Origin: Diplodia intermedia
Lineage: Eukaryota > Ascomycota > Dothideomycetes > Botryosphaeriales > Botryosphaeriaceae
Assembly (NCBI GenBank): GCA_021495925.1
Contig: JAKEKT010000166.1
Location: 1-37,937, forward strand
DNA length: 37,937 nucleotides
Direction: 5' to 3'
Shown: positions 11,401 to 20,906 of the stretch, in pieces
Position numbering within the stretch: position 1 is the first letter of the stretch
Layout: each line of letters starts with the position of its first letter
The notes under the pieces: generated by a model
What the model was told of the DNA's origin: nothing
The model's database searches: none
What the model saw: the letters and a program-made list of their open reading frames with translations, nothing else
Translations under genes and position numbers: made by a program

Positions 11401-11925
11401 TAATACTATAAGAACCTACTCTATTAGACGTTAGATAGCTACGAAAGCTACGCCGCGGCGGCGACCTTTCTTATTTAATACTATAAGGGTTCTACTATCT
11501 AATTTAGAGTCTAGTAGGGGCACGCGCTTCTTTCTTACTACTATCGTCTAGAGGGTATATAAATCTTTCTTCTTATATTCTATTATCTTCTCTTTTTTAA
11601 TATCACGATCGTCTTCCGCGAGAGGAAGAGTAATAATTATTACTCGCGATAATAAATAGAATTTTTAGTCTTAGATAACGGTTCTTCTCTTTACGCTTAC
11701 TTATCTAAATAAGAATATTACTACGTTATAAACGGCTTAAAATATTAACGTTCTATTATAAACGGTTTAGAACATTAACTCCGGCCGCTTAAGAAAGCAA
11801 CTGGCGCGTTTTACACTTATTTTATATGGCTTATTACGCGTTATATTTATTCCCTTTACCCCCCGTTGCTTAGTTAAAACCTTAATACTACGGCTAGTAG
11901 GCCTCACGATAGCCTCTGCCTTCTT

Positions 11926-11934
11926 AGAGGGGAG
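11926..11934 (+). other. Polypurine tract
   Basis: AGAGGGGAG lies directly upstream of the 3' LTR and is the expected plus-strand priming site. It is unmutated although the adjoining interior is RIPed; it contains no CpA or TpG for RIP to act on. Confidence 0.8.
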
Positions 11935-12131
11935 TATTAGTGCCCCTGCACGGCCCTACCGGCAAGCAGGCACGGCATCTGCTTAGTCAGCCTATTCACC
12001 GCTCCTTGCGGCAGGTGGCCTGTTACGGAACGCCACCGGCCCCTTGTTCAGTAGCTTAGATTACTGCTATATAAGCAGCTTAGATAGCTTCTCAATTCAG
12101 CAGTGATCGTTCGCACGCTTGGCGTTCCACA
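11935..12131 (+). repeat. 3' long terminal repeat, 197 bp
   Basis: It has the same length as the 5' LTR. It starts TATTAG, a RIP-altered TGTTGG, and ends in intact TTCCACA. By eye 13 positions differ from the 5' LTR and all are transitions of the RIP kind: about four mutated here (near the outer start and the middle) and about nine mutated in the 5' copy. It lacks the heavy decay of the adjacent interior. Confidence 0.93.
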
Positions 12132-12136
12132 TCCGC
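12132..12136. repeat. Target-site duplication, right copy (TCCGC)
   Basis: Matches TCCGC at 6381-6385 and marks the right boundary of the copia insertion. Confidence 0.9.
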
Positions 12137-12552
12137 CTTCTAGAAGGCTGGGGAGGATTTTCGACGCAACCCTCAGGGGTAAGCAGCGGCATCCCAGGCT
12201 CGTAGGGCGGGCACCCATCTCTTTTTGGGTTTGACGTTAAGCTTCCCTGTGAGCATGTGGCCGCAAACATCGTTTAACTCGAGACGCGGGTGTGTGAGGA
12301 AGACGAATCAGTCTCCTGCAAATTTGAGAGCCAGACAGAGTTGCACCGACAAGAAGGCACAGCCTCTGCAGCCGTTGCGGCGGGTCGACGTCTTCGAGTG
12401 AAGTGGCGGCGCGCACGTGTGGCGCGTCGGGTGCACGTGACTGCGGGCGACGTGCAACCGACGTGCGACGTCATCCGAAAGGTTCGTGATCGAATTGACA
12501 CCGGCAGCAGCACCTCAACGCCTCTCCCTCACCACAACCACCCCGATCCGAC
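12137..12552 (+). promoter_or_regulatory. SCS3/FIT promoter region with two CACGTG boxes and a CRE-like site
   Basis: This 416-bp region lies between the retrotransposon and the FIT/Scs3 start codon. Seen directly: CACGTG at 12414-12419 and 12434-12439 (the second followed by AC), and GACGTCAT at 12467-12474, which resembles a bZIP/CRE site. A CT/CA-rich leader precedes the ATG. CACGTG is bound by bHLH factors of the Cbf1/Ino2-4 type in yeast. In yeast, SCS3 is linked to inositol metabolism, so bHLH control is plausible but is inference here. No strong TATA box is seen. Confidence 0.35.
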
Positions 12553-13572
12553 ATGTCTGCTCGACGGAAGCCGTCCCGCAGCTCCGGCAGCTACAACGAG
12601 CCTCTGCCCAACGCCACGATGGAGGACGACAGCACAAGCCCTCACCGCACGTCTCTAGCACGGCGCTCGCCCTTCCTGCCCACACGCCTCGAGCTCCTCC
12701 TCCTGTCGATCTATCCCGCCACACTGGTGCTCGGCTCCGTCTTCTCTATCATCTCGCCCACGACGCGCAACGCGCCCTACAGCGCCACGACGCAATCGCA
12801 TCCGGTCGACCAGGCGCCGTCGTACTTTGCGCAGAAGAAGAACATCTTCAACGTGTTGTTTGTCAAGAAGGGCTGGGCGTGGACGACGGGGGCGCTGTTC
12901 CTGTTCGTGCTGACGCACCCGAGCCTGGGCCCCCCGATGCGGCCCGTCCTCACGCCGCGGAGGGCGCGCAGCGTGCTGCGCTGGGCACTGGTCACACTCA
13001 CCTGGGTCTTCGTCACGCAGTGGTTCTTCGGGCCGCCGCTCATCGACACCCTCTTCCGCTTCACCGGCGGCCAGTGCGAACTGGTGCGCGACCCGAGCGC
13101 ACGCGAGGCCATGTCGGACGCGCGCGAGTACATCACGGCGGCGACGTGCAAGGTGGCCGGCGGCGTGTGGAAAGGGGGCCATGACATCAGCGGGCACGTC
13201 TTTCTGCTGATCTTGGGCAGCCTGCTGCTCTGGCTGGAGATCCTGCCGGCGGTGCTGCGCTCCGAGGGCCTGCGCGACGGCCGTCGAATCGTCATGGCGG
13301 ACGGCAAGACGCGCACGGCGGGGGCCGAGGCGCAGCGCGAGAGCCACTCGTACTCGGCTGTCGACGAGAAGGACCCTGGGCTCGGGGTCAAGGTGTCGTT
13401 GGGGGTCATGGCGCTGAGTTGGTGGATGCTCCTCATGACGGCGGCCTTCTTTCACACGTGGTTTGAGAAGTTCACCGGGCTGCTCGTCGCCTTCTCCGCG
13501 ATTTGGCTAATCTACTTCCTTCCGCGCGGCGTTCCGGCATATCGCGCCGTCATCGGCATGCCTGGCGTGTAG
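12553..13572 (+). CDS. SCS3: FIT family ER lipid phosphatase (Scs3/Yft2/FITM2-like)
   Basis: Fat-storage-inducing transmembrane protein of the ER membrane. The family hydrolyses fatty acyl-CoA to acyl phosphopantetheine (a PAP2-related reaction) and keeps ER phospholipids and lipid-droplet budding normal. The single 339-codon exon has about six hydrophobic segments: residues 44-68, 108-122, 141-160, 215-234, 282-300 and 307-324. The two catalytic-histidine motifs are present: DISGH with His215 and FFHTWFEK with His301, spaced as in human FITM2 (His155, His214). Also conserved are GWAWTT (107-112) and QWFFGPPLIDTLFRFTGGQC (156-175). The N-terminus is polar and the 236-280 loop is hydrophilic. 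Length is normal for fungi. The start at 12553 is the first ATG of the frame after the CT-rich leader; Met23 is an alternative. Confidence 0.93.
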   Translation: MSARRKPSRSSGSYNEPLPNATMEDDSTSPHRTSLARRSPFLPTRLELLLLSIYPATLVLGSVFSIISPTTRNAPYSATTQSHPVDQAPSYFAQKKNIFNVLFVKKGWAWTTGALFLFVLTHPSLGPPMRPVLTPRRARSVLRWALVTLTWVFVTQWFFGPPLIDTLFRFTGGQCELVRDPSAREAMSDAREYITAATCKVAGGVWKGGHDISGHVFLLILGSLLLWLEILPAVLRSEGLRDGRRIVMADGKTRTAGAEAQRESHSYSAVDEKDPGLGVKVSLGVMALSWWMLLMTAAFFHTWFEKFTGLLVAFSAIWLIYFLPRGVPAYRAVIGMPGV

Positions 13573-14637
13573 TAGACCAAGGGGTTTGATTGGCATGAGT
13601 CGAAAGCTTGGGACAGGCTCCAACACTCATGACGTCGTTCTCGTACTACTACGCCACTGATAATCACCAAATGTTACCCTCCCCATAGACGCATGCTCCA
13701 TTAGCGCCTTTTGTTGTTCGTAGAAAGTCATTGGCATAGGGCGGAAATGCTTGGTTGCAACGCCAATAAGCAAAAAAAGGAAATTGCGAGAGATGCCCCC
13801 AATCTCACACGTGTCGCTGATGCCCGCAGCGTTTCAGATCGTTTTGCCCCATCACTTGCATCCTTTCTGATTAGGTACCGAGAATCCAAATGTCGGGCTA
13901 CAACGATGATCCTCTTGCTTGCCTTGCCCCTCGTCCTCCTCCCCGCAAACAGTTGCCACGCCTCAAGGATCATGGATGACCCCGTCTCGTCCACGCCCCA
14001 GGGATTCACTAACGTCGTCGACCGTCATTTTTGGATTTTTTATTCTTTATTTCTTACTGCTTCCCTGGTGCCGCTGGATGCAGCAGAAGTATGTGCTTCC
14101 AAAACAAGACCTTGTTCACACCTGTCAGAGCTACTGACACGAGACGCTAGCATGGACCCGAACAATCGGGTTTGACCTCGTCCCGCCCGTGTCAAGAGCG
14201 TCGGATACAGCAGGAACACGACATCGGGTGGTTTCATTTTTTTTTCTTCTTCTCTGGACCAAAAACGGCCGGGAAGTATCGGTGAGTGGGTGTGGGTGGG
14301 GCTCAAGCACAGCATCGAACGCATCGCAAAGCGGAGACAAATCTCTCCACCTGATTGATGATCGGCCTGCTCGTGTGTGTGTGGTGGTGGTGAAGTGTAT
14401 GTATCACAGCGTCGAAACATTTCCGTCGCGTCCGAACAAGGTTGACCAACCAACAAGCTTCCCCGACGGACTGTTTCCTACTAACCCCGCACGAAACACG
14501 CATCCCCAATGCTGCGAGTCATTCTCGAACAGGGTCAGGCCTGCCGCGCTGAGGGGGGGAAGAAAAAGGAAAAAAAAAGGTGCGAGGCTGCGCTCGGTGA
14601 GGCTGCTGCTACTGCAGCAGGGATCGTTCGATGCTTT

Positions 14638-14668
14638 CCCCTCCCTCCCTCCCTCCCTCCCTCCCTCC
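14638..14668. repeat. (CCCT)n microsatellite
   Basis: About seven consecutive CCCT units in a noncoding stretch. The reverse strand (GGGA)n resembles the (GGGA)n run at 37709-37734. Confidence 0.9.
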
Positions 14669-16019
14669 GCACTTGAAGCCATCATCCTTGGAGGCCCGGA
14701 TTTTTTTCCGGTCATCGTCCCCAACCTCTCGCGTCGCGTCTATAGGATCGGCCAGCTGCTCCGTCGAGCTGGGGTTTTGGGTTGGAAGCAACCGCCAGTG
14801 CGTGGCTTTCCATGGCTCCGTTTCCCCCCAAGGTTTCCGTTCCAAGGATCGTCTCGACACCGTCTACGGTTGGCTTTTTTTCTCTGCGGGCGGGCGGTGG
14901 TGGTGAGGCGGGTGGTGAGGCGGCTCGAAAACCAAATCGCGTACGGGTCACTCGCGACGATGCTTCACGGGCCTGCCGAACGGCATGGGTCATCACTCCC
15001 TTCGCATCTCGTGTCTGCATCTATCTGCACACAGGCTCGGAAACGGGGCATCTTATCTACAGGATAATGAGGAAGGAACAGATGACGCTAGCCCGCTTCC
15101 GGACTTCCTGATCAGGCTAAGTACCTCGGGGTGTGGCGCAAAAGAGCCTCATCACAACACCCGTCGGCTATTATCTTCTTTTCATCTCTCAGCTCGTCCA
15201 CGGCATTATTTTTTTGCAGCCACCGCGTGCGGGGGACGCCGGGTGAGCATTGCATTATCGTGAAGAAGTTCGAGACCTCGCTTGCTCTCGCACCCGGCCA
15301 CAAATTTCCACAATCACACCATCCGGTATGCCGCGCGCGACTCGGTAGGGACAGGTATCCCGTTCCCCGTTTCTAAGAAGAAGAAAAAAAAAAAACCTGC
15401 ACGCTCCGGCTTTTTCGGAAGATGGAGAGAGAAAGAGAGAGCACCGATACCCAACCTCGACAAAAGCTCCGCCGCCGCCTCCTTTTTCTTTTTCTTTTCC
15501 CCCCCTTTAGCCGTTGCAGACGTCCCGTCGTCGTCACCTCACATCACGACATGGCTGGCCCAATGACCACGTTCGCTCGCCTCTCATTGCACCCCCCCCC
15601 TGCCACCATCATCACACCAGCTTCGCTTCGCTGCACCTTTTCTCGCTTCAGCCTTCACAACAGGCCGGGCCCAGATTTTATCCGTGTGTTTTCGCCGGTG
15701 GCGCTTCGTCGTCCGATTCCCCGTAGGATGGCGGATGAGACGAGCAAAAGCAAAGTGGGCGGCGCAGGCCCGTGAATGAAAGGAAAGCGCGCGTGGCGTG
15801 ACCTGATGGCTGCGCCGCACTACCACGGCTTGCGACTGCGCATCGTATCGTGTGAGGGTGGCATCTCTGGGGCTTCTGGAACCGGGGATCCCTTGGCTCG
15901 TTGCATGTGTGAGAGAGAGGGGGGAGGGGGAGCAGAGCAGGCAGAAGCGCTTTTGGGCACTGTCTCGATGGAGTTGTTTGGCTGCTGGAGACCAGCAGTG
16001 CTGTGATATATCGTATCCG

Positions 16020-16045
16020 CTCTCTCTCTCTCTCCTCTTATAAGT
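16020..16045 (+). promoter_or_regulatory. (CT)n tract followed by a TATA-like box
   Basis: CTCTCT repeats directly precede CTTATAAGTAG, with an ATG in a good context (ACCATGCCG) about 90 bp further on. This is the usual build of a fungal core promoter, but no long reading frame follows, so the gene it served is missing, heavily spliced, or noncoding. Confidence 0.3.
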
Positions 16046-16904
16046 AGAAGAGACGAGTTAAGGAAACGCAAAAGAAGAAGCAAGCCAAGCATCAATTGTC
16101 AGAGAATTCCTACTCACTCCTCCGCCTCGACCATGCCGCACACCGGACCCTCTCGCATCCTCCTACAAGTCACTCACTTCCGGTCGAGCGGTCAGGGCGG
16201 ATGTCAGACGCGTGCTGCAAGTCAGTGACTCCACCCCCTCGTCGAATGCTTGTCTTTCAGCCGTGCTGATGATGATGATGATCTCGTGCTTCGCGGGGGG
16301 AAAAGAAAATAGCCGGAGCGATGGGGATCGGACACGAGAGAAGCGGTGCAAGAAGAGAATGATCCTCCGGAACGAACGAGCCGGAGCCTTCGCTGTCCCT
16401 GCTACCACCGCTTGATCTCCCGCGTCCGGATCATGATTATTGCTGGGGGGATGGGGTCGGAATCATATTCTGGACGTGACTGCGTAGAGGATCCCCATGT
16501 TGTACGGCAACGATTTGCTGCAACACCGTGGAGGGAAGGGATTCATTTGAAGAGAGCGGCCTTCAGCACTTCCACGGCGTTGATTTTTGTAATCAATGAG
16601 CTTTAATGTCATCAACTTCAACAAAGCATACGAGCTATTTGGCTTTTGTAGGACGATTTTCTCAGAGTAGTGCGGCAGTCGACTTACTTCGCCACAGCAA
16701 GCTGGGGGGAGTTGGAGCTCTGGCCGGGATGCAAGTATCGAAATCCGTTTTATATCCATGTCCAGACGAACGTTTCAACTACCCGTCCAACTTTAAGCAT
16801 CAAGGTGAGCCTTCAACCGTCCAAGGCCATCGCCACAACAGGAGACAAAATAAATCGGCGCACCCGCACCCGCCTTACATAGACACTATTGTCATATTTA
16901 TATA

Positions 16905-16983
16905 GGTAGTCGAATACAAGATCCGGACGTAAATGTAAGTTTTAAATGCGCATATTTACGTCCGGATCTTGTATTCAACTGCC
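16905..16983. repeat. Palindromic element, copy 1 (near-perfect hairpin)
   Basis: Inverted arms of 30 bp (16905-16934 and 16954-16983) differ at two positions and enclose a 19-nt loop. Of these, 23 bp are an uninterrupted perfect match (core AATACAAGATCCGGACGTAA). The loop is AT-rich (TTTTAAAT). Related elements lie at 22353 and 35046. No coding capacity. Confidence 0.85.
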
Positions 16984-17360
16984 CATCACACATAAGTATG
17001 GTAGAAAATCTCTTGTGGCCTTTAAGCAGGAAGTCCTGCCCTTGGAGCTCTTTCGTGAGGGTTGCTGCCTGGAGGCTCCGCAGCCGTCGTCGCTGAGCGA
17101 CCGTTCCCTTGCGCGACTTGTAGTCGTCGGCTTTGCGTTACGGGAGGGTTAGTTTCTTTTAATCACACACCATGTTGCCATCTCGTGATGAAGCGTGCTC
17201 TTGACAATCCGAGCCGTCCTCACTGTTGCTCTGTGAAGTCCGAGTGAAGCTGTGGCGGTGAGTCGCGGTGATGAAGAGGAATGGAGGTTGAAGAGTGGTT
17301 GATGCTCGAGGTGAGCGAAAGACTCTTTAATAAGGACCCGTGACCTTGGACCGTGCATAC

Positions 17361-17486
17361 TGTTGGAATTTGAGGTGTTTGGTGAGAGATGGTTGTATTG
17401 GCATGAGGAGCGGAGGGGAGGCGCCGGGGGGCCTGCTTATATACCCTGCTCCTCGCTGACTAAGCTATTCTGCGTATATTGCAACA
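17361..17486. mobile_element. Solo LTR, 126 bp, with CATAC target-site duplication
   Basis: The ends are TGTTG...CAACA, a 5-bp terminal inverted repeat typical of LTRs. CATAC precedes (17356-17360) and follows (17487-17491) exactly. A TATA box (TTATATACC) occurs near 17440. It is unrelated in sequence to the copia LTR. A lone LTR flanked by target duplications is normally what remains after recombination between the two LTRs of a full element. Confidence 0.8.
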
Positions 17487-17766
17487 CATACTGTCTGCTT
17501 CCAAAATAGGTACTCTGGTAACCCTCTGCCGCCTGCTGTAACGAATACCCGTAACATGCCTTCGTACTTTGTCCTTGATGCCTGTCCGCACTCCTTCCAG
17601 AAACCATATCCTTCGCTACCCTGTTCACACCCAGCTCTCTTGCATCTTGATGAGTGCGAAGGATGATCGATTAGGTGGTGCCGCAGGCGGTGGGTTATAT
17701 CACCGCCTGCCAGCAAACTAAGCTAAGCCTAATGGAGCAATATGCAAACAACCCGCTTGTGGCCTC

Positions 17767-18078
17767 ATGAATAAGGCAGGCCTGCCCAGGGCCGCCGCTC
17801 ACATCTATTTTGGTACTCGGTCCGCGAGGTTCCTCCAACCGATTCGATCATTCACCACATCCCGACATACGCCAACTCGAAACCGAAAGCCGCTTCCATG
17901 CCCCTGTGACACGCCCAAAGAGATTCAGTACCAGCGAGCAGTCCTGCCAGCGCTGGAAGAGGCTGGAGTTATCGTGCGCTGCGAATCATCGTGGAGTGCG
18001 AAGACAAAGTTCGTGCATTATCCGAAGTCAAATGAGGATATGGTCCAAACTTTCTATTACAGTAACTTGGCGTACTAG
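17767..18078 (+). pseudogene. Ty3/gypsy reverse-transcriptase fragment
   Basis: The frame from 17767 to 18078 contains QRAVLPALEEAGVIVRCESS followed by WSAKTKFV (about 17935-18015). This matches the N-terminal part of fungal gypsy reverse transcriptases, where a helix ending in a Leu/Glu-rich EEAGVI stretch precedes a Ser-x-Trp-x-x-x-x-x-F-V-P-K-K strand and a RMV(H) stretch. Here the expected PKK..G.LRMVH region is altered (PKSNEDMVQ) and a stop follows, so only about a third of the domain survives. No RNase H, integrase or flanking LTR pair is present. The solo LTR 280 bp upstream has its own closed target duplication, so the two need not be related. The upstream 36 codons of the frame are probably not coding. 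Confidence 0.55.
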
Positions 18079-18423
18079 GGTTATATATTCAAGAAAGCGG
18101 TGTGCGTTTCCCTTCGGCGGTTACGAACCTTTTCTATGATTTCCTGAAATACGAGCGAGATAGTAAAAATGAGTAAGATAGCGTCACGATACCTGTAGCT
18201 AGTAAAAGAATCCATGTAGAGGCAAATAGATATTAACTCTTAGCACTCCAACAGGTGTAATCAAGGTCCTGGAATGTTCTAAGCATCCGATGTCGTTCGT
18301 GTTGTTACTGCTGTAATCCCCACCGGGGACGTAGTATACAAGAAACAAAAAAAAGTGTTTTGAAAAAAGGAACAAAAAGATAGAGAGCCATACGGCCAAT
18401 AAACGCCACGCTCATGCACGCAT
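18079..18423. other. Intergenic, no supported feature
   Basis: AT-richer DNA after the gypsy fragment with short frames only. It forms the distal 3' flank of the LMBR1-family gene, which is read from the other strand. Confidence 0.4.
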
Positions 18424-18545
18424 TATTACCCAACCAACTCAACTCAAACAACCAAACCAACCAACTCAACCCAAACCAACTCAACCCAACCCAACCCAAC
18501 TCAACCAACCAACGACACTACCTCACCTCACCTCACCTCAACCTA
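18424..18545. repeat. Degenerate (CCAAC)n / (CACCT)n repeat tract
   Basis: Irregular CCAAC, CAACT and CAAAC units run from about 18424 to 18515, followed by four CACCT units (18521-18541). No CCCTAA unit array is present, so it is not telomeric. It abuts and slightly overlaps the stop-codon end of the LMBR1-family gene on the opposite strand and is probably in its 3' UTR. Confidence 0.75.
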
Positions 18546-20906
18546 ACCCCACCCCCCCTATTCCCCCCACCAAACAACCTCTCCAACGGCGCAAACGGCC
18601 CATCCCCATCCCCACCGCTCCCCGCAGCATTCCCCGCACCATTCCCACTCCCATCGCTCGACCCCGGCCTCATCCACTTGGGCGCCGCGAAGTCGGCCGT
18701 CTCGAACGTGTTGCGGATGCGGTGCGTGAAGTCGCCGAGCCAGCCGCCCTCGGCCTCGGCCGCGTCCTCCTCGGCCGCGCTGGAGAAGATGTTGCGATGG
18801 TCGGCGGTGGCGGCGGCGGGACGGCCACGTGACGACGACGACGAGGGGCCGAATGCGGCCGACGACGAGGGCGTCTTCGACCGCTGTTGCTGCTGCTGCC
18901 AGGCCGCGGTGCTGGTGGCGGTGCGGTTGTGGCCGGAGGGGCGGACGGGGGAGCGGTTGGTGTTGTTGGGCGAAGGGCGCTGGGCGGGGCTGGCGGTGCG
19001 CGGGGACGAGCCGGCGAGCGGGGAGGAAGAGGAGGAAGAAGAGGAGGGAGCGGCGGCGGCGGAGGCCGAGGCGTTGTTGCGCAGGCCGAGGGCGCTGGTG
19101 GTGCCGGCGAGGAGGCCGTTGCCGTGGACCTCGCGGTCGATGAGGGCGCGGCCCTCGCGCCAGCCCGAGAAGGCGTTGTCTATCTCGTCGTCGTCCTCGT
19201 CGCCGATCTCCATGTACTCGCCCAGGCCGATGATGCGCTTGGCCTTGCCGTACAGGCCGAACAGCGTGGCCGCGACCGGGATGAGGATGAGCATGGGGAA
19301 CCAGCTGGAGAAGCCGGACCCGAGGGGGGTCAGGTTGACGAGCTTGCCGAGGAACGAGAAGAAGACGGTTTCCTTGTATATCTCCCCTTCGAAGAAGGTG
19401 ATGAAGTTGTAGGCCAGCGGAACCGTCAACTTGGCCACCTGGCACGAGTACCAGCATGCGCTTTCGGCGTAGGTTTGGCGACGGACCAGTGCGCGGTTTC
19501 CCCAGATCTTGACCTCGGTGATGGCGTAGAGGGCCGACAGGACCATGTAAAGTAGCCAAAGTGCTGCAATGCATTGTCCGGCGAAGCCGATCTTGGAAGT
19601 GGAGCTGGGATGGTGCACAACGGTGCGGCTGATGATGTTGACCTTGGCGGAGATGGCCTTGGTGAATTCAGACCAAACAACAGCAGCCGAGGCCAATCCA
19701 AGAAAGACACTCACGGCGTAGTAGACGGCAGGAACAAGGTGAGTGTGCCAGTGGTAACGCATGCGAGGGCTGAGCGTTCTTCGGCCAAGCCGGGACCAGA
19801 AGTTGTCCCGTCGCCAGGTAGAGCCAGCCGTGGCATCGAGCTTTTGGGTGCCCGCAGCATCGAGTATGGCCTGAGTGAAAACCGCCGAAGAGACCAGCCG
19901 TGCCCATTCATCTTCAAAGCGCAGCTTCGCGTGTCTCGCCCTCTTCAGCCGTCGTGTCAAGTCGGCCAAGTATTTCTCGGTAATCACTGACGGAACGGTG
20001 GTTTTTGGAGCGCCCACAGATCTTGACGGCTGTGCCTCCAATAGAGATGCAGTGTCGGCCAGCTCCTCGATCCATTCTTGAAACTCTCTGGGCGCCGAAT
20101 TTCTTTTGTTCCTCAGCTGCATGACCTGCGCCTCGTACTCCTCCAACTTTTCGATGGCATCTTCAAGTTTCTCATGAACCTTGGGCGCATGAGCTTGGGT
20201 TCTCTTTAAGCGCTCAACTATGCTCGCGCTCCTCCAAAGATTCCTAGGCAGAGCCACAAGGCCATGACCCATGAGGTAAATAGCGAGGATGAGACCCCAC
20301 GCGTAGGCCAAAGCCATGACCAAACCCTTCAAAGACGTGAAGTGGAAGCCATTGGACATTATGAAGTATATAGCGCCGACAATGCTGCAACCAATGATGA
20401 TCATCCAGTACTGGCCGTTGGAGCGAAGCGAGTAAAGGAAGCGCGATTTCGGGGCCAGGTAACCGGCGTCGCTGTATTCGCCGAGGAGCGGGAGGATTGC
20501 CCTGCAGGAACCAAATTAGCCTCCTCACATGCACGCCACGGGACGGGCGGGAGCCATACCAAGTGAGGACGAAGGTCAGCCAGTATCCGATCCGCCAGCA
20601 GACCAGCAGCGCCCTGTCGGGCAGCCAGACGCCCCTTCCGCCCTCGTCCTCGCCATTGACGCCCCTCACGCTGCCGAGGTCGATGGGCACGAGCAGGATG
20701 ATGCTGGCGGGCAGGGCCAGGGCCAGGAAGACGGGCACGAGCAGGTACGCGGGCGTCTTGCGCAGCGGGAGGAAGTAGCGCAGCAGCAGCAGGACGAGCA
20801 GGCAGTTGACGGCGACGGAGACGGAGAAGAAGGCGTTGGAGCCGGCCGACGACCGCCTGACCAGCGCGGACGCCGCGGCGGCGAGGCTGGCCGAGTCTCC
20901 TCCCAT
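18533..20906 (-). CDS. LMBR1-like multipass membrane protein (LMBD2-type)
   Basis: Two exons, 20906-20560 and 20501-18533, are joined by a 58-nt intron (GTATGG donor, TTCCTGCAG acceptor) that splits a Trp codon; 771 residues. Hydrophobic segments are at about 25-47, 52-75, 98-123, 147-164 and 173-195. A cytosolic coiled-coil region follows (about 205-340, KLEDAIEKLEEYEAQVMQLR), then four more segments, including FAGQCIAALWLLYMVLSALY and WFPMLILIPVAATLFGLYG. This is the LMBR1 (PF04791) architecture of about nine membrane helices around a coiled coil. The C-terminal 200 residues are disordered, Ser-rich and contain a short Gln run. LMBD2 proteins have been tied to GPCR signalling in animals; the fungal role is not established. 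The gene is divergent from the glutaredoxin. Confidence 0.85.

Larger units (their letters stand above)
6386..12131 (+). mobile_element. Full-length Ty1/copia LTR retrotransposon, inactivated by RIP
   Basis: The element is 5746 bp: 197-bp LTRs at both ends, a primer-binding site at 6583, a polypurine tract at 11926, and TCCGC duplications outside. Decayed pol motifs on the plus strand come in the Ty1/copia order: gag zinc knuckle (about 7533-7580), integrase core (about 8441-8490), reverse transcriptase (YVDD-type box at 10447-10458), RNase H (about 11071-11395). The interior is saturated with TA, TAG and TAA and nearly empty of CpA and TpG, while CpG persists. This is the pattern of RIP (CpA to TpA on both strands). 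No open frame of 60 codons or more survives on either strand between about 6526 and 12273. The element cannot move by its own products. It inserted into GC-rich unmutated DNA. Confidence 0.95.
13573..16904. other. Long intergenic region, simple repeats, no supported gene
   Basis: About 3.3 kb downstream of the FIT gene. Open frames here are short, rich in Ser/Pro/Arg and overlap on both strands; none has a family motif. Contents seen: poly-pyrimidine and poly-purine tracts (for example 14569-14577 and 15379-15395), (CCCT)n at 14638-14668, and (CT)n at 16020-16034 followed by TATAAG at 16039-16044. An ATG at 16133 after that promoter-like stretch opens only 31 codons. Several (GAT)n runs occur near 16266-16280. 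It may be the eroded remains of one or more genes, or a long promoter. Confidence 0.4.

Noticed and set aside
6386..12131. AT-rich interior considered as a centromere core or as mitochondrial DNA
   Set aside because: LTRs, target duplication, PBS, PPT and ordered pol motifs identify a RIPed retrotransposon; CpG is kept, unlike mitochondrial DNA.
15266..15277. GTTCGAGACC, resembling a tRNA B box
   Set aside because: No A box or cloverleaf-compatible sequence is found upstream at the right distance.
16905..16983. Palindrome considered as an intrinsic terminator or a tRNA-like fold
   Set aside because: It has no adjoining gene end or poly-T, and related copies recur elsewhere, so a dispersed repeat fits better.
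18424..18545. C/A-rich repeat tract considered as interstitial telomeric sequence
   Set aside because: The units are CCAAC and CACCT, not CCCTAA.
18414..19555. Long plus-strand frames over the LMBR1-like gene
   Set aside because: They are antisense to a clear coding exon with membrane helices and a coiled coil; the repeats in the C-tail keep the other strand open.
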